Shown one piece after another: positions 1 to 17,634 of a stretch of 64,000 nucleotides of DNA. Numbering within the stretch: the stretch's first letter is position 1; every line of letters begins with the position of its first letter. Origin of the DNA: Hemibagrus wyckioides (lineage: Eukaryota > Chordata > Actinopteri > Siluriformes > Bagridae); NCBI RefSeq assembly GCF_019097595.1, contig NC_080720.1:20981352-21045351 (forward strand), written 5' to 3'. A program made the translations under genes and the position numbers. The notes below the pieces were generated by a model that saw only the letters and a program-made list of their open reading frames with translations, was not told where the DNA came from and ran no database searches.

Positions 1-281
1 CCAACAGTTTGCTTTTGCCTTCTAGTATATTTAAGGAAACATATGTGCTGCTTTATGTGCTAGCTCTGTCGTAGAGTACCAGAAGTAAAGTCATCACCTT
101 ATGACTGTTTATTGCTACACTCCCACATTGCATACGAACAGTAACAAATCTCATCATTTTGTAAGTGTCACTTGTTTCAGCTTACCCAAATTTTAGTATT
201 CAGGACAAGAATATTTGTCTATCAGACCCTGATAGAGCTGGATAATGAATAAGGATAAATTAAAATTTTAAATGTATAATT
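1..281. other. Left-edge intronic sequence of mst1, nothing recognised
   Basis: AT-rich, with no convincing exon or known repeat. The signal-peptide exon and earlier PAN-domain exons of mst1 must lie left of the window, because the first exon seen (610) starts inside a codon and inside the PAN domain. Confidence 0.5.
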
Positions 282-485
282 TACACCGACCAGGCATAAC
301 ATTATGACCACCTTCCTAACACCCCACAAGAGCTGCAGTTTTGGAGATGTTCTGATCCAGTCGCCTAGCCATCACAATTTGGCCCTTGTCAAACTCGCTC
401 AAATCCTTATGATTGTCCATTTTTCCTGTTTCTAACACATCAACTTTAAGGGAAAAATTATTCACCTCTCACTGCTCATAATGTT
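282..485 (-). mobile_element. Internally deleted DNA-transposon-like repeat (family of 30600-31166)
   Basis: It begins with an inverted-repeat end (tacaccgaccaggcataaca) and then jumps to a block containing 'gcagttttggagatgttctga' and 'aacacatcaacttta'. The same block, in the same order, occurs at 30890-31030, where the other end of the family (about 31141-31166) is the reverse complement of this one. The matching ends suggest a cut-and-paste element lacking coding capacity. The superfamily was not determined. It lies in an mst1 intron. Confidence 0.55.
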
Positions 486-609
486 GTGAAGGATGTGAAG
501 GTGTATAGCCTGAATTTGTTAAATCTACAAATAAAATGAAATTCAACTGAACTGAATGATGAAATGATTTGCAAATATTACAAATACTCTTACATTATTT
601 TGTTTCAAG

Positions 610-6941
<6,332 letters not shown>

Positions 6942-7179
6942 CTGGCACAAATTACTCAAACTGCATTACAGTTTATTCATTGTAACCATTTGCATACAGC
7001 AGGGGAAAGATTATATATCTGCTCAAGTCAAATCAAATCTAGATTATCTGCTAATCATTACAAATGAATGTAAGTAATCTTCAGAAAGAAGATATTACTA
7101 TATGAGGATTAAATGATTGCTGTACAAGTTATACTCAAGTTTATGTTTTACAAAATATGCTTATGAATGTACTTATATC
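6942..7179. other. mst1 3' UTR / downstream flank
   Basis: AT-rich sequence after the mst1 stop. No canonical AATAAA was noticed before the transposon at 7180, so the poly(A) site is not assigned. Confidence 0.4.
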
Positions 7180-8440
7180 CAGTCCCCTACAAAAGTACTG
7201 CAACAGCAAAGGCAATTCTGTTGTTTTTCCTATACACTGAAGACATTTGGGTTTGAGATCAAAAGATGAATATGAAACGACAGATCATCGTTTCAGCTTT
7301 CATTTCCTATTATTTACATGTAGTTGTGTTAACCAACTTAGAACATGGCACCTTTGGTGGCAGACTGCAAGTATTGGAACGTTCTTCTTTTGTGAGACTT
7401 TCCCAGGCTTATATGACAGCTTCTTTCAGTGGTTGTTTGTTTAGGTGGGTTTCTCCCTTCATCTTCTCCTTGATGAGACTGGAAGTATACCTCTGTAAAT
7501 TGGCAAAAAGAATGTTTCTATAAAGTCTAAATTCAATCTACTGGTGCCATCATGAGTTACATCATCAATAAAGATTAGTGAGTTTGTTTCACAAGCAGCC
7601 AAGCAAGCCCAAGCCATAACACAACCTACACCGGGCTTGAGCAGTAAGCTTGTATATTTTGGATCATGAGCAGATTCTTTATTTCTTCACACCTTGACTG
7701 TTTCAACACTTAGTAAAAGTTAATGTTGTTTCCATTATCTTTGTGGCTCATCTCTGCATTCCAGTCTGGTCTTTTGATTCTTACTAATGATGAGTGCTTT
7801 GCATGTTGTATTATGGCCTGTGTATTTCTGCTCTTCATCCGTGGCTGGTGGAGGTTGATATTGATGTCATAGAATTATTTTGGGTTTTTTTTGTCACAGC
7901 TCTCACAATATTTCTGTCATCAACGGCTATTGTTTTCCTTAGCTGACATAGTTGTTAGTACATCACTGTTTTTTATTTTTTTATGACATTGCAAATTATT
8001 GTATTGGTTGGCTATGCCTAACGCTTGTGTAATGGCTGATTGATTTTCCCTCTTTTCTCAGCTTCAAAATAGCTTGTGTTTCACCCATAGACAGCTCTCT
8101 GGTCTTCATTTTTGTGTATCCTCTTTGAAAAAATAAATGTAATCTTCACATGCTAAACCCAGCAAAACACCTAGAGCTATTAATTGTTTAATAATCCAGT
8201 CTAACAGGGCAGACCTGAACAACAAAAAACCCTCGTCACGCACGTGTTCCAATATTTTTGACGACTTGGTCATTAAACAAATATATGTAAATATTAGGAA
8301 ATTAATCTGAAATACTGATTTGTCATCTCATATGCCTCCTTTTGAAACCCAATTGTCTTCAGTGTATATCAGAAGCAAAAGAATTAATCATCAATAAATC
8401 ATATTTCTTCAATAAATCATAATACTTTTGAAGAGGACTG
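7180..8440. mobile_element. 1.26-kb inverted-repeat DNA transposon, non-coding
   Basis: 7231-7254 and 8345-8368 are inverted repeats of 24 bases with one mismatch (core tatacactgaagaca). Similarity extends outward, with diverged sequence between, to the ends: 'cagtcccctacaaaagta' at the left against the reverse complement of 8420-8440. The interior is AT-rich and has no open frame for a transposase, so this is a non-autonomous element. A second diverged copy is at 61965-62480. A target duplication was not clear. Confidence 0.75.
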
Positions 8441-11265
8441 AATATGCTGTATAAGTCATGCTTATCTGCGTATCTAAACATACATCTGTAAAGTAGATTT
8501 TCACTTGCCAAATCCTATTTATCCTTTATTTGTTAACCTTTAAAAATAGTCCTGAGAAATTTCAGGAACACCTCATTTTGTAGCTTTTATAGTAGCAAAA
8601 GTCTTAATAAAAAAGCTTCGGTTTTCATGTGTTCTCTCTGTCTTTTTTTCTTTCTTTTTTCTTTATCTATTTTTTTAGGCACTTCAATTGCAACTATTGT
8701 TAACATTGTGCATAACTTTGTAAATATTTCTCTTTATACAGTAAGGGTTTTTTGTAAAATAACTTATGAAACCACTTCATAAAATTTAGATGTCCACCAT
8801 AATCCACATTTTTTACTTCTTGGGTTTTTCTATCTCAAATAGGTCATTTTTTGTTTATGAAAACTGCGCTTCAAAGCCAATATGATCTTGGACATCGGAG
8901 TGATTAGCATGTATTTTTTTGCCTTGGTGTTTTTGTATATTTTGTTTTTTTGTATTTTTTAACAAAACGTTTGGGGAAGTTAGAGTTGAAGATATTTCTA
9001 TTTACCACACCTAAAAAACAAAGTAAGACAAAGTAAGAAAGTTGTTCAATTGGATATCAGTAGGATTAATTCATACATGCACTAAAATTGTTGGAAATCA
9101 TTTATCATTAGTGATAGTTTGGCAGAGCTGATGCCAGCTGACTGCAGCTTAGCCTTTGTCTCCACATTTCTAAAATAATCAAGATTTTATCCAATCACAT
9201 TTAAGAACAGTATTTGTTTTCTAACAGAAAACTAATTACATATGTAACAGTGGTTGATACCGATGGCAATGTAAAGGACCTTCAGTACCTGCTTGTGCAC
9301 ATGCATACCAAGAGCTAGCAACAAAATAATGATGTAAATACCACCATCATTTAGTCATCCTTTCCTAGAGCCCTCTCACCAAGCCAAAAAAAAACAACCC
9401 TAGGAGATGTCCACCAGTTACATGCATATTTATTGTTCTACGTCAACTCAAAAGGTGCTTAGACATGACTGCCTTACTCATTCCACCTGGAGGTGGGGTG
9501 CTAAACTTTAGATCACTAAGTAAGATGCATGATATTCCTTAAAAGGTTGCTTGAAACAGTAGGGACTTGGCATCTAGCTTGGCAGGGTGATTATATCCAG
9601 CATATGGGCTTGCCTTTGCTTAGACAAGTGAGCCTAATTGCCAGAGAATTATGGCCACCAATGCATGCAAGATTAGCTAATTGCCAGAGCATTTTAGGAA
9701 TTCCTCAATATCTTTGGGTTGTGAAAAAGACTTTCGAGTTTCAGAGACACATTCTGTCTAATGGACCAGACCCACAGACACAGGTGAGCTTGCTGTGGGT
9801 GAAATATTTGACTACTGATTGGGACAGCAGATCTGCCCATTGTGAGCTAGCAGGATGGTAGTAACATTGAACGTTTTAGAACCTGATACAAATGTGAGGT
9901 TTACAGCTGAACAAATCTCTTGAAATGAGCCCTGGGACATAGCAATGCTCCTGATGAATAAAGCCTTGAGGCCTGAGGGAGGCTATAATTGCTAAGAGTC
10001 CTATTTTAAGGTTATGATTCCACCAGCCAGTGTGAAGCATTTGCATTTGCTTAGAAATGTATTCACGCACATGAGTGGGAGTCCAAGCAACTCTCTTAAG
10101 ACAGTAAACTTAATTCAGTAGCCTCTTCGGACTTAAAAGGCTATTACAATAATGCTTAGAGCACTACGGCGAGGTCCCAAGTGGAGGTAAGCTGCCTCAT
10201 GACTGGCTAGGAATAGTAGGCTCCCTTTGTGTGTCTGTGGGCAAGGGGGTGCTGATCCATTGCTGTACTGTTAAAGCCAGTGTGGAAAGAGTTAATGGCT
10301 GCTGTATAAGACCTTAATGACTTAACATTTTCCATAAGGCCTAGTATGTTAGACACAGAGCACTTAGGAGACAGGTCTATGTATAATAGATACATGTCTG
10401 ATTATAGAGCAGAAGAATTATCTCCATCAGGCATGGTGCTTTGGTCCATCTGTTGGCAATAAGAATTGATATTAGGCCCCTGCTCCTTCACTCTGGCTCT
10501 GGTGGACCACCCAGCTAGAAGCTACTATAGTTTTTTAAAGATGTGCTTGAAGCGGTGGTGCTGATCTTAGTTCATGCTTTCTGCATAGACAGTGAGTGAA
10601 TCCCTGATTATGAGGAGAGCAATGAAGGTTGTTGAGAAGACTCAAGACTGCTGGCACTAAGAGACCAAAACTGCAAAGGCTTTAGATGACATAATGCTAA
10701 GAACAGCTCTGTAGCTCTGACAGACAGGTAGGTTTTTTTGGCAGCAAGAACATTTGCTGAATGGTAAGTGAGTAGCCTGAAATTTTTGAAATTACAATTG
10801 GAGGCCAAGATGAACTGATTCACCAAATGGTGATCAGGAATGCTCCTTTTGGTTGGAACAAAAGCCTACAGCGACACCAGCCCTTTGCAGATATGATTGA
10901 CTGCTGAATAAATGTAGACCACTGAGGGATATAAAGACCCTGCTGTATAGGATTCACGCTGTTAAAATTCTTAACCCAGCATGTGCATGCTGCAGCAGAA
11001 ATAGAGATTTATCATAGCAGGCAATTTTTTCAGTTGTCCAGTTCCATTTAGCCTGTGCCCAATGTAGCATCAGATTTATGTTCTTGGTTGACTGGAGTCA
11101 AACTCTATGTGGTCTTCTGCTATTGTAGCCCACCCAAGGTTCAGCATGCTATTCATTCTGAGATGCTTTTCTGCTCAGCAAGGTTGTGAGGAGTGATTAT
11201 TTGAGCTAGTGTAGACCTCTCTCATCACCATGGCATTACTACCCACAAAACTGCCACTCCCGTTT
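8441..11265. other. Intergenic DNA, no gene recognised
   Basis: AT-rich to 9240, then about 2 kb of more even composition (9240-11200) that looks like old repeat. Short open frames here, for example 9529-9861, show no domain, and no splice-linked exons were found. Confidence 0.4.
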
Positions 11266-11550
11266 ATTTTTCACATACATCAACTTTAGAAACTATTATG
11301 TGTGAGAATCAGAAGATAATCCGGTTTGGTGAAATACTTAAACCACTTGGTCTGGCACCAACAGCAGTGTCCCAGTCAAAGTCACTGAGATCACACATTT
11401 TCCATCATTTTGCTATATGATGTTAACATTAAATGAAGCTCTTGACCTGTATGTGCATGACTTTTTTGCATTGCACTGCTGCTGAGTGGGTGATTATATA
11501 ATTGCATGAAGGAGCAGGTGTTCCTATTAAATTGGTTGGTGAGTGTACAA
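11266..11550 (+). mobile_element. Tc1-like transposon end fragment
   Basis: It ends in 'caggtgttcctattaaattggttggtgagtgt', the typical terminus of a fish Tc1-like family whose other copies here are 40800-41612 and 47100-47775. Internal blocks 'gtcactgagatcacacatttt' and 'gatgttaacattaaatgaagctcttgacctgtatgtgcatga' are shared with 41480-41590 and 61830-61925. Confidence 0.6.
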
Positions 11551-13146
11551 ACATACTGTATTTTTGCAATTATTTAACAGGAACTGTTCTTCTTTTTTTT
11601 TTTAGCTTCACCTCCCAAAATCTACCTGGAAATTGATGACTCTAAACTTACCTTAGATGTGTGTGCATGTGTGTATGGTGCTCTATAATGGACAGCCCCA
11701 TCTTGTACCTGGTGCTCCTGGGATAGAGGCCAGATTTAACCCTGATTTGACCCTGAACAGGATAAAACATTCTTCTTACTCAAGATAAAGTTCATCATTT
11801 TTGTGTGTAGGCCAGTTGTTACTGTAAGGATGGGAATATCTGACAGTCAGATATCAAAGAGATAGAGATATTTGGCTGCTCCTCAACAAACAAACAAATA
11901 GATGAAATAAATTAGCCAAAGGTGCAGGCATAACATTAATTAAGTGCATTAAATAATTATGCCAGTAGAAAGTGTGTGTGTGTGTGTGTTTGTGTGAATG
12001 AGAGACAGAGAGAGATTGATTACCAGTAACCTACAGTTGCAGTTCCTTCTTGTGTACAGTGACTCATTAGTTACGGTTTTGCTTTGTCAAAGTAGGAAAC
12101 GGACAAAAAATTACGTTGTGAAGTACCTGATCATGGCAATACGCCAAATAAACCTCAAGAAAGCCAATTTCCATGAAATTAAAGTGTGCTTTGACTAAGC
12201 GTATTCCTATTGCTACGGCTGAAAGTTGTACAGTGAAGTTCCAAGTTGTGGACTGGCTGAAGATGGGGAAATGGGCGGTGTTTCTCTTTGTAGCTCGGTT
12301 CATAGACAGGTATCAGATCTCTGTGTGCTACACACAGTATTACAGCGACTTCATGGGGAACACGAACGAGTGGTAGACCTTCATCAGTGGTAAATCAACA
12401 TCTCATATAATTATATCATTAAAAATAGACAGTTGGTGATTGGTTGGGTTAGAAACTTCCATATTTATATCTGACAGATTCCTCCATTTTCACTGTGCTT
12501 CTGTGAGGTTTACATTTAAATGAATTTTTATACTTAGAATTTTATAGCTACTGTCCCATGGCAGTATTTTTCTTTACTGAATAATTTGAGAGAAAAACAC
12601 ACTGAATCCACTACAAGATCAGTGTGAATTGAAGTTGTTTAGGTTTTAACTAGGTGTGCGTGGGTGTGTGTGTGTGTGTGTGTGTGTGTACAGGTAGTAA
12701 AATAAGAAAAAAATGCCATTCTTTTAAAATTCTCCAAATAATGTGAGATAATGTGAGATATATTCTTCCTCCACATATTAATATTGTTTTGTATTAGTAG
12801 GTTACCAAGGCAACATTTCATCCAATAACATTTAACGACCGTCAACATCAATTTTCAGCAGGAGGACAGAAGCAATAAAAATGAATAATGTACTTGTCAA
12901 AAACACAAATACAAGCAATAAGAAAACATTACCGCAAAATCATGTTTATCCAAAGAAAAGATAATAAGAGTATTCAACATAACACCACAGAAATTTACTA
13001 TTTGTATTTTCTGCTTTTATGCAGTTAAATGGTAATCCTGTCATTTAAATGAATGCAGTTTGACTTTTAATTCATTTTTTGTTCATTTTCGCTATTGTTG
13101 TTTGTCATATTCAATCCTCATCCAGCTGATTACAAATGCAGACAAG

Positions 13147-13148
<2 letters not shown>
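11551..13148. other. Region upstream of hmga2, nothing recognised
   Basis: Contains (TG)n at about 11971-11990 and 12664-12690. Short open frames around 12000-12376 have no recognisable domain. Upstream hmga2 promoter sequence may lie in the right part, but no clear element is visible. Confidence 0.35.
12664..12690. repeat. (TG)n microsatellite
   Basis: Uninterrupted TG dinucleotides. Confidence 0.95.

Positions 13149-13210
<62 letters not shown>
13149..13210. repeat. (TA)n microsatellite, 31 repeats, upstream of hmga2
   Basis: Uninterrupted TA run ending about 136 bases before the hmga2 start codon, so inside the probable promoter or 5' UTR. Confidence 0.95.
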
Positions 13211-13213
<3 letters not shown>

Positions 13214-13346
13214 CAATGTTTTGAAATTATGAAGATCCTTCTGTGTTTTTTGTCACCTATTGAATGTAATAACTGATGTACTAGCATCCACTTACACCTC
13301 ATCAGAACAGAGTGTGTTTGTGGAGTCTATGTGAGGTCTGGTCAGG

Positions 13347-14373
13347 ATGGAAGAAGAGATGAGTGGAGCAGTAGATCAACCAGCTGCTACACCAGCAACT
13401 GACACTCCAGAGGTACCACGCAGACGCAGAGGCAGACCACGCAAACCACAACAGGTACTATGACATCCCATAAACGCCCTTGACACTGAAACGAGTTTAA
13501 CACTGAACTGAAAATCATTGGCTCTTTCAGGAGCCTGTTGATCCTCCTGCTCCCAAAAGGCCACGGGGAAGACCCAAAGGGAGTAAGAACAAGACCACTC
13601 GTACAACACTCAAAGTAAGAAAGGCTGAACCATTCTACTGAATCATTCTTTGAAAGAAGCTGTAGGTAAAGTAAGCAGTTTTTATATATATTATCACTAA
13701 TCTATTTCTTTTTCAAAGGAGCCACCAAAGGAAAAGAGACCTCGAGGCCGACCGAGAAAATGGGTTAGCATCACATTTACAGATAACTAAAAACACACTA
13801 TGATAACCGTACTATTTTATTTAAAACCTCACCCTGGCATTACACAACCTAATATATATATATACAGTACAGTTACATATGCTGACGTATATTTTACGTC
13901 CTCTCTTTCATTATTTACAGCCTCAGAAAACAGTGCAGCAACAAGAGCAAGAGGTGAGAGAAATCATTTATATCTGCAGAAATAATGAAATAATAATTAC
14001 ACATCATTTCACGTTCAAGGAACATTAGTTAGCTTTGTTAAACTGATATGAACACCGAGTTACTAATAACTCCTCACATACTGAAATTCTGTTATGAGTT
14101 GAAAGTGTTCAAAAACTCCCCTTTTACTCATAGGCATACAGGCAGTAGACTTCAACAGGAATCAAATGAGTCAGTTGCTTTAAGGGAAACTGAACATGGC
14201 CGTTATCCACCTTTCTTGGTTTCCTGTTCCCAACTGTCGCAGTACTTATTGCCACCGATACATATGGTTCCTTCTCACGCACACTCAAATGTATGTGGTC
14301 TTTTTCCTACTGTTAGCTTGAGGAAGAAGAGGACCAGCCACACCTGTCATCACCACACGACATCTGCAACTAG
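13347..14373 (+). CDS. hmga2: High-mobility-group AT-hook protein, HMGA2 type
   Basis: Architectural chromatin protein that binds the minor groove of AT-rich DNA. Coding exons 13347-13454, 13531-13614, 13719-13763, 13921-13953 and 14317-14373 all break between codons and give 108 residues (human HMGA2 has 109). Three AT hooks: about residues 25-34 (RRRRGRPRKP), 45-57 (KRPRGRPKGSKNK) and 70-79 (KRPRGRPRKW). The separate 33-base fourth exon starting Pro-Gln after the third hook, and the RPRKW-PQ motif, point to HMGA2 rather than HMGA1. The last exon gives an 18-residue tail with an acidic start (LEEEEDQ) but no Ser-rich acidic end as in mammals; either it has diverged or a further splice form exists. 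The start is the first ATG in an open frame fitting family length. Confidence 0.85.
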
Positions 14374-14869
14374 GCTCTGAGCTGCCGTCGTCTGAGCCGT
14401 GTGTGCAATAGGCTGCGTTTCAACAGTTCTAGCCAGCATTCTTACAAAGGTTTGCTATCAATTACTTGACAAAAACATACCCAAATTCACAAAGCACTAA
14501 CAGAAAAAAATGAATATTCCCCTTGATAATTGGCTGCCACTTAGAGAATGGTGAACAGCTCTATGGATTGCATAGACTCATATCAGACATGGGCATATTT
14601 AAAGCACATATGCAAAAATAAAACAAAAACATAAAGCTATATGTGCACATGACAAGATGATCTGAGATTTGGATTGTAAACTGGATTTAGACATCCCATC
14701 CATCTGTCTAGACATAGTCAAAAACCAGACCTACATCTCAGATGTCCTACAGGTGCTTTCAGTATAACTAGAAAAACACTTACAACTACTTAGACATGGT
14801 ACTGAATCACTAATGTAAAACTTCATGTTATCAGTACAGCACAGGCTATTTTTATTTTTCAGCCACATA

Positions 14870-15035
14870 TACATTCATTCATTTGGCCAACACTTATTCT
14901 AAGCGTCCTACAATTGAGATGGAATAAAACTGAGCGGTTGACGATTAAGGGTCTTGCTTAAGGATCCAAGGACACAACTTGCACAACTCACAGTGATTAG
15001 ACCAGTAGGCCAAAGCCTTAACCACTGAGACATCA
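14870..15035 (-). mobile_element. tRNA-type SINE fragment, reverse orientation
   Basis: 'catttggccaacacttattc' at one end and 'aaagccttaaccactgag' at the other match the layout of the other reversed SINE copy at 24955-25080. The forward copy is at 40271-40414. Confidence 0.55.
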
Positions 15036-15689
15036 CTTGTCTAATTCATTCCACAAATAATAATAAAAATAATGATAATAATAATAATAATATAAATGAA
15101 AACTGTCATGGTCCATTTCTCCAAAAATCAGTCCCTGAGATTGTTTTTATTTCAATGTTTACAGTTCAGTGTCCATTTGTACTTGAAAACGTGTCAAACC
15201 TGCTGAATTTTACTATTTGAAAGAAAAGTCTTCAGTAGTTTACCATATCAAATAGACTACTAGATCTTTTTCTGCTGTGTGTCCAGTAAACTTGATAAAG
15301 TCTTTCGAAAGCTTGAAACAAAAAAAATAGTACAGTGTAAAAGAGTGTTTGCCTTTTGTTTACCAATAACCTACTGCTTTCATTCCTTTTCAGTAGTTAA
15401 ATACATTATCATCTAGAATACTATACGTTATTGTGCCTTTTACATTTTTCTCCACTTTGTTGTGCTTTTTGAATGGCAGCTATTTTTAAGGAACAAAATC
15501 TTGACAATTGTACTGTTTTTTATTATTATTATTATTATTATTGAGGGTTTCTTTACAATATGTATATTGTCTTATTTCTATGTCTTGAATCTTCCATGCT
15601 GATACATTCATTTATCTTCAATAATTGCTTTGTCTTGGTCAGAAATGCAGTGGATCCAAAGCCTCACCAGGCTTTGTTAATAATGTTCG

Positions 15690-16010
15690 ATAATGTTATA
15701 GCATGATGGTGACTGGTCTGTGGGAGGCATGTCTTGCGCCTCTGGGGTGGGGGGTTTGATTCCCACAATTCCTGTGTGGGTGTGTGGAGTTTGTATGCTC
15801 TCTTTGTGCTTCAGGGGTTTCCTCCCTCAGTCCAAAAGACATGCATTGTAGGCTGATTGGCATCTATAAATTGTCTAAGGTGTGGGTTTGGATGCCATCA
15901 CAGGCAAGTGTCTTCCGCCTTGTGTCCAGAGTCCCCTGGTACAGTCTCCATGATCCCTGTGATCCTGTGTAGGATAAGCGCTACAGAAAATAGACGGATG
16001 GATGACAGAT
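15690..16010 (+). repeat. Fish non-LTR 3'-tail repeat
   Basis: Contains 'cctccctcagtccaaaagacatgcattgtaggctgattggcat' and ends with 'ggataagcgctacagaaaatagacggatggatga'. The short GGAT-type tandem at the end is typical of retrotransposed fish repeats. Copies recur at 2140, 28830, 42195 and (reversed) 25110. Confidence 0.65.
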
Positions 16011-16599
16011 GTATACAGGATCCCTTCATACACTGCTGAGTTTCTCCATTGCATAAATTGGTTTGAAAGGTGGTGCCTCATAAACGCAGCTAAAAGCTCA
16101 GAGGAATTAGGCCAATCAGTTGTATGTCACCTCATTAATTGTATAGCTTCTACTATCCGTGTAGACAGACCGTGCATCAGAAAGATGATTTAATAAGCTG
16201 TTGTCTTTTTTTTCCCTGTCTTTAATCATGCGCCTGAGTTAACAGGATAAGCGCACACTGCCGCCTGTGTTAATCTGCAATTGAGTCAAATGATGCTTTT
16301 TACACTGAAGAAAAAGAAAAAAAACCTTTTAAAAGAGGAAAACCTCGTGAACTCTTCCAAAACACGACTTCTATAAATGCACCTCAATTTTAGGCATCTT
16401 AATAGTTCTTGTTGATAAAATAGTGACTGACGGAGCCTTGAAACAAGTGTATCCATTGTATTGTGTTGACCATGTCATGCTAAAAATGAATGAATGAAAA
16501 ATGTAATATGAATATTCCCAGTATACCTTAGAGTTGTGATTTTATAAAACATTTCAATAAATTCAATTAAAAAATAATGATCAAATCTTCATGAACAGT

Positions 16600-17077
16600 C
16601 CATATGGTTTTTTTTATTTTATTTTATTTTTTTATGGTATCACAGGTCACACACATTACAAACTGTTTGTAATTCTGCTGGTTTTAGAGAGTGTGGAACA
16701 CTGCTACGGACAATTGTATCCATAGTAGTGTGCACACACACACGCACACACACGCACACACAGTACATATACAGACAAACATAACATAAAAATGATCCTC
16801 AAGAGAATTTTCTAAAAGATGAATCTGTTTGAAACAACAATTATTACACTCCTTGTTGTGCAAGGAAGCAAGCAAACACAGCACCCACACTCTAGAGTAT
16901 GAGAAGGAAGAAAGGAAGGAAGCACATTTCAGGGCAAGTGCACAAGAATATACTAGAAAGATGAAAATAATGCCCCATCATTTCTATTCATTGTGAACAG
17001 AGAAAAGTTGCTTATATTCTAATGGTAGTACGTAACTACATACATGCCATTGAGTGTTAAACTATTATGTTAATTAT
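16600..17077. other. Intergenic, T-rich tract and CA repeat
   Basis: Holds a poly-T/ATTTT tract (16609-16635) and a short interrupted CA/CGCA repeat (16731-16760). No gene recognised. Confidence 0.4.
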
Positions 17078-17634
17078 TACACTACCAGTCAAAAGTTTGG
17101 ACACACCTTCTAATTCCATGGTCTTTCCTGAGGTTTATTTCTTTCTACATTGTAAAACAATGCTGAAGGTGGCCGAAATACACAATAATGTCCTTTGAAC
17201 AGTTGATATTGAGATATGTCTGCTACTGATGCTCTGTAAAGCCTTCATAATGGCTCTAATCTGAGGTGCTGTTAATTGGTGATTTCTGAGGCTGGTAACT
17301 CTAAATGAACTTCTCCTCTGCAGCAGAGGTAAATTTTGGTCTTGCTTTCCTGGGATGGTCTTCATGTGAGCCAGTTTCATCATGGTGCTTGATGGGTTTT
17401 GCAAATGCACTTGACAATACTGTTCTTGCAAGAACTATTCCAGAACACCTGACCTTCGTGTCTTAAAATAACAACTGACTGTTTTTTGTTGTCATTACAT
17501 ATGGATTACTTAAATCCATGTGTGTTATTTCATAGTTTTGAAATCTCCAGTATTGTTCTAGAATGTAGAAAATAAATCCCTAAACAAAAAACACTGAATT
17601 AAAAGGTCTGTCCAAACTTTTGACTGGTAGTGTA
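17078..17634 (-). mobile_element. Tc1-like transposon, internally deleted
   Basis: Ends are inverted repeats: 'tacactaccagtcaaaagtttggaca' at the left and its reverse complement at 17609-17634. The element begins and ends in TA, the Tc1/mariner target. The minus strand keeps part of the transposase DNA-binding (helix-turn-helix) region at about 17180-17380 (RVTSLRNHQLTAPQI, with a frame change just before it). The DDE catalytic region is missing, so the 557-bp element cannot move itself. Confidence 0.85.

Larger units (their letters stand above)
14374..16575 (+). other. hmga2: Probable hmga2 3' UTR
   Basis: No further coding exon was seen. A canonical AATAAA at 16556-16561 is followed by an AT-rich stretch. 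The region carries two dispersed repeats (14870-15030 and 15690-16010). A long 3' UTR is usual for HMGA2, but its extent here is inferred only. Confidence 0.4.

Noticed and set aside
9529..9861. 110-codon open frame between mst1 and hmga2
   Set aside because: No recognisable domain, no splice partners, and surroundings look like old repeat.
13347..13985. HMGA1 instead of HMGA2
   Set aside because: The RPRKW-PQ third hook and the separate 33-base exon fit HMGA2, although the acidic tail is not typical of either.
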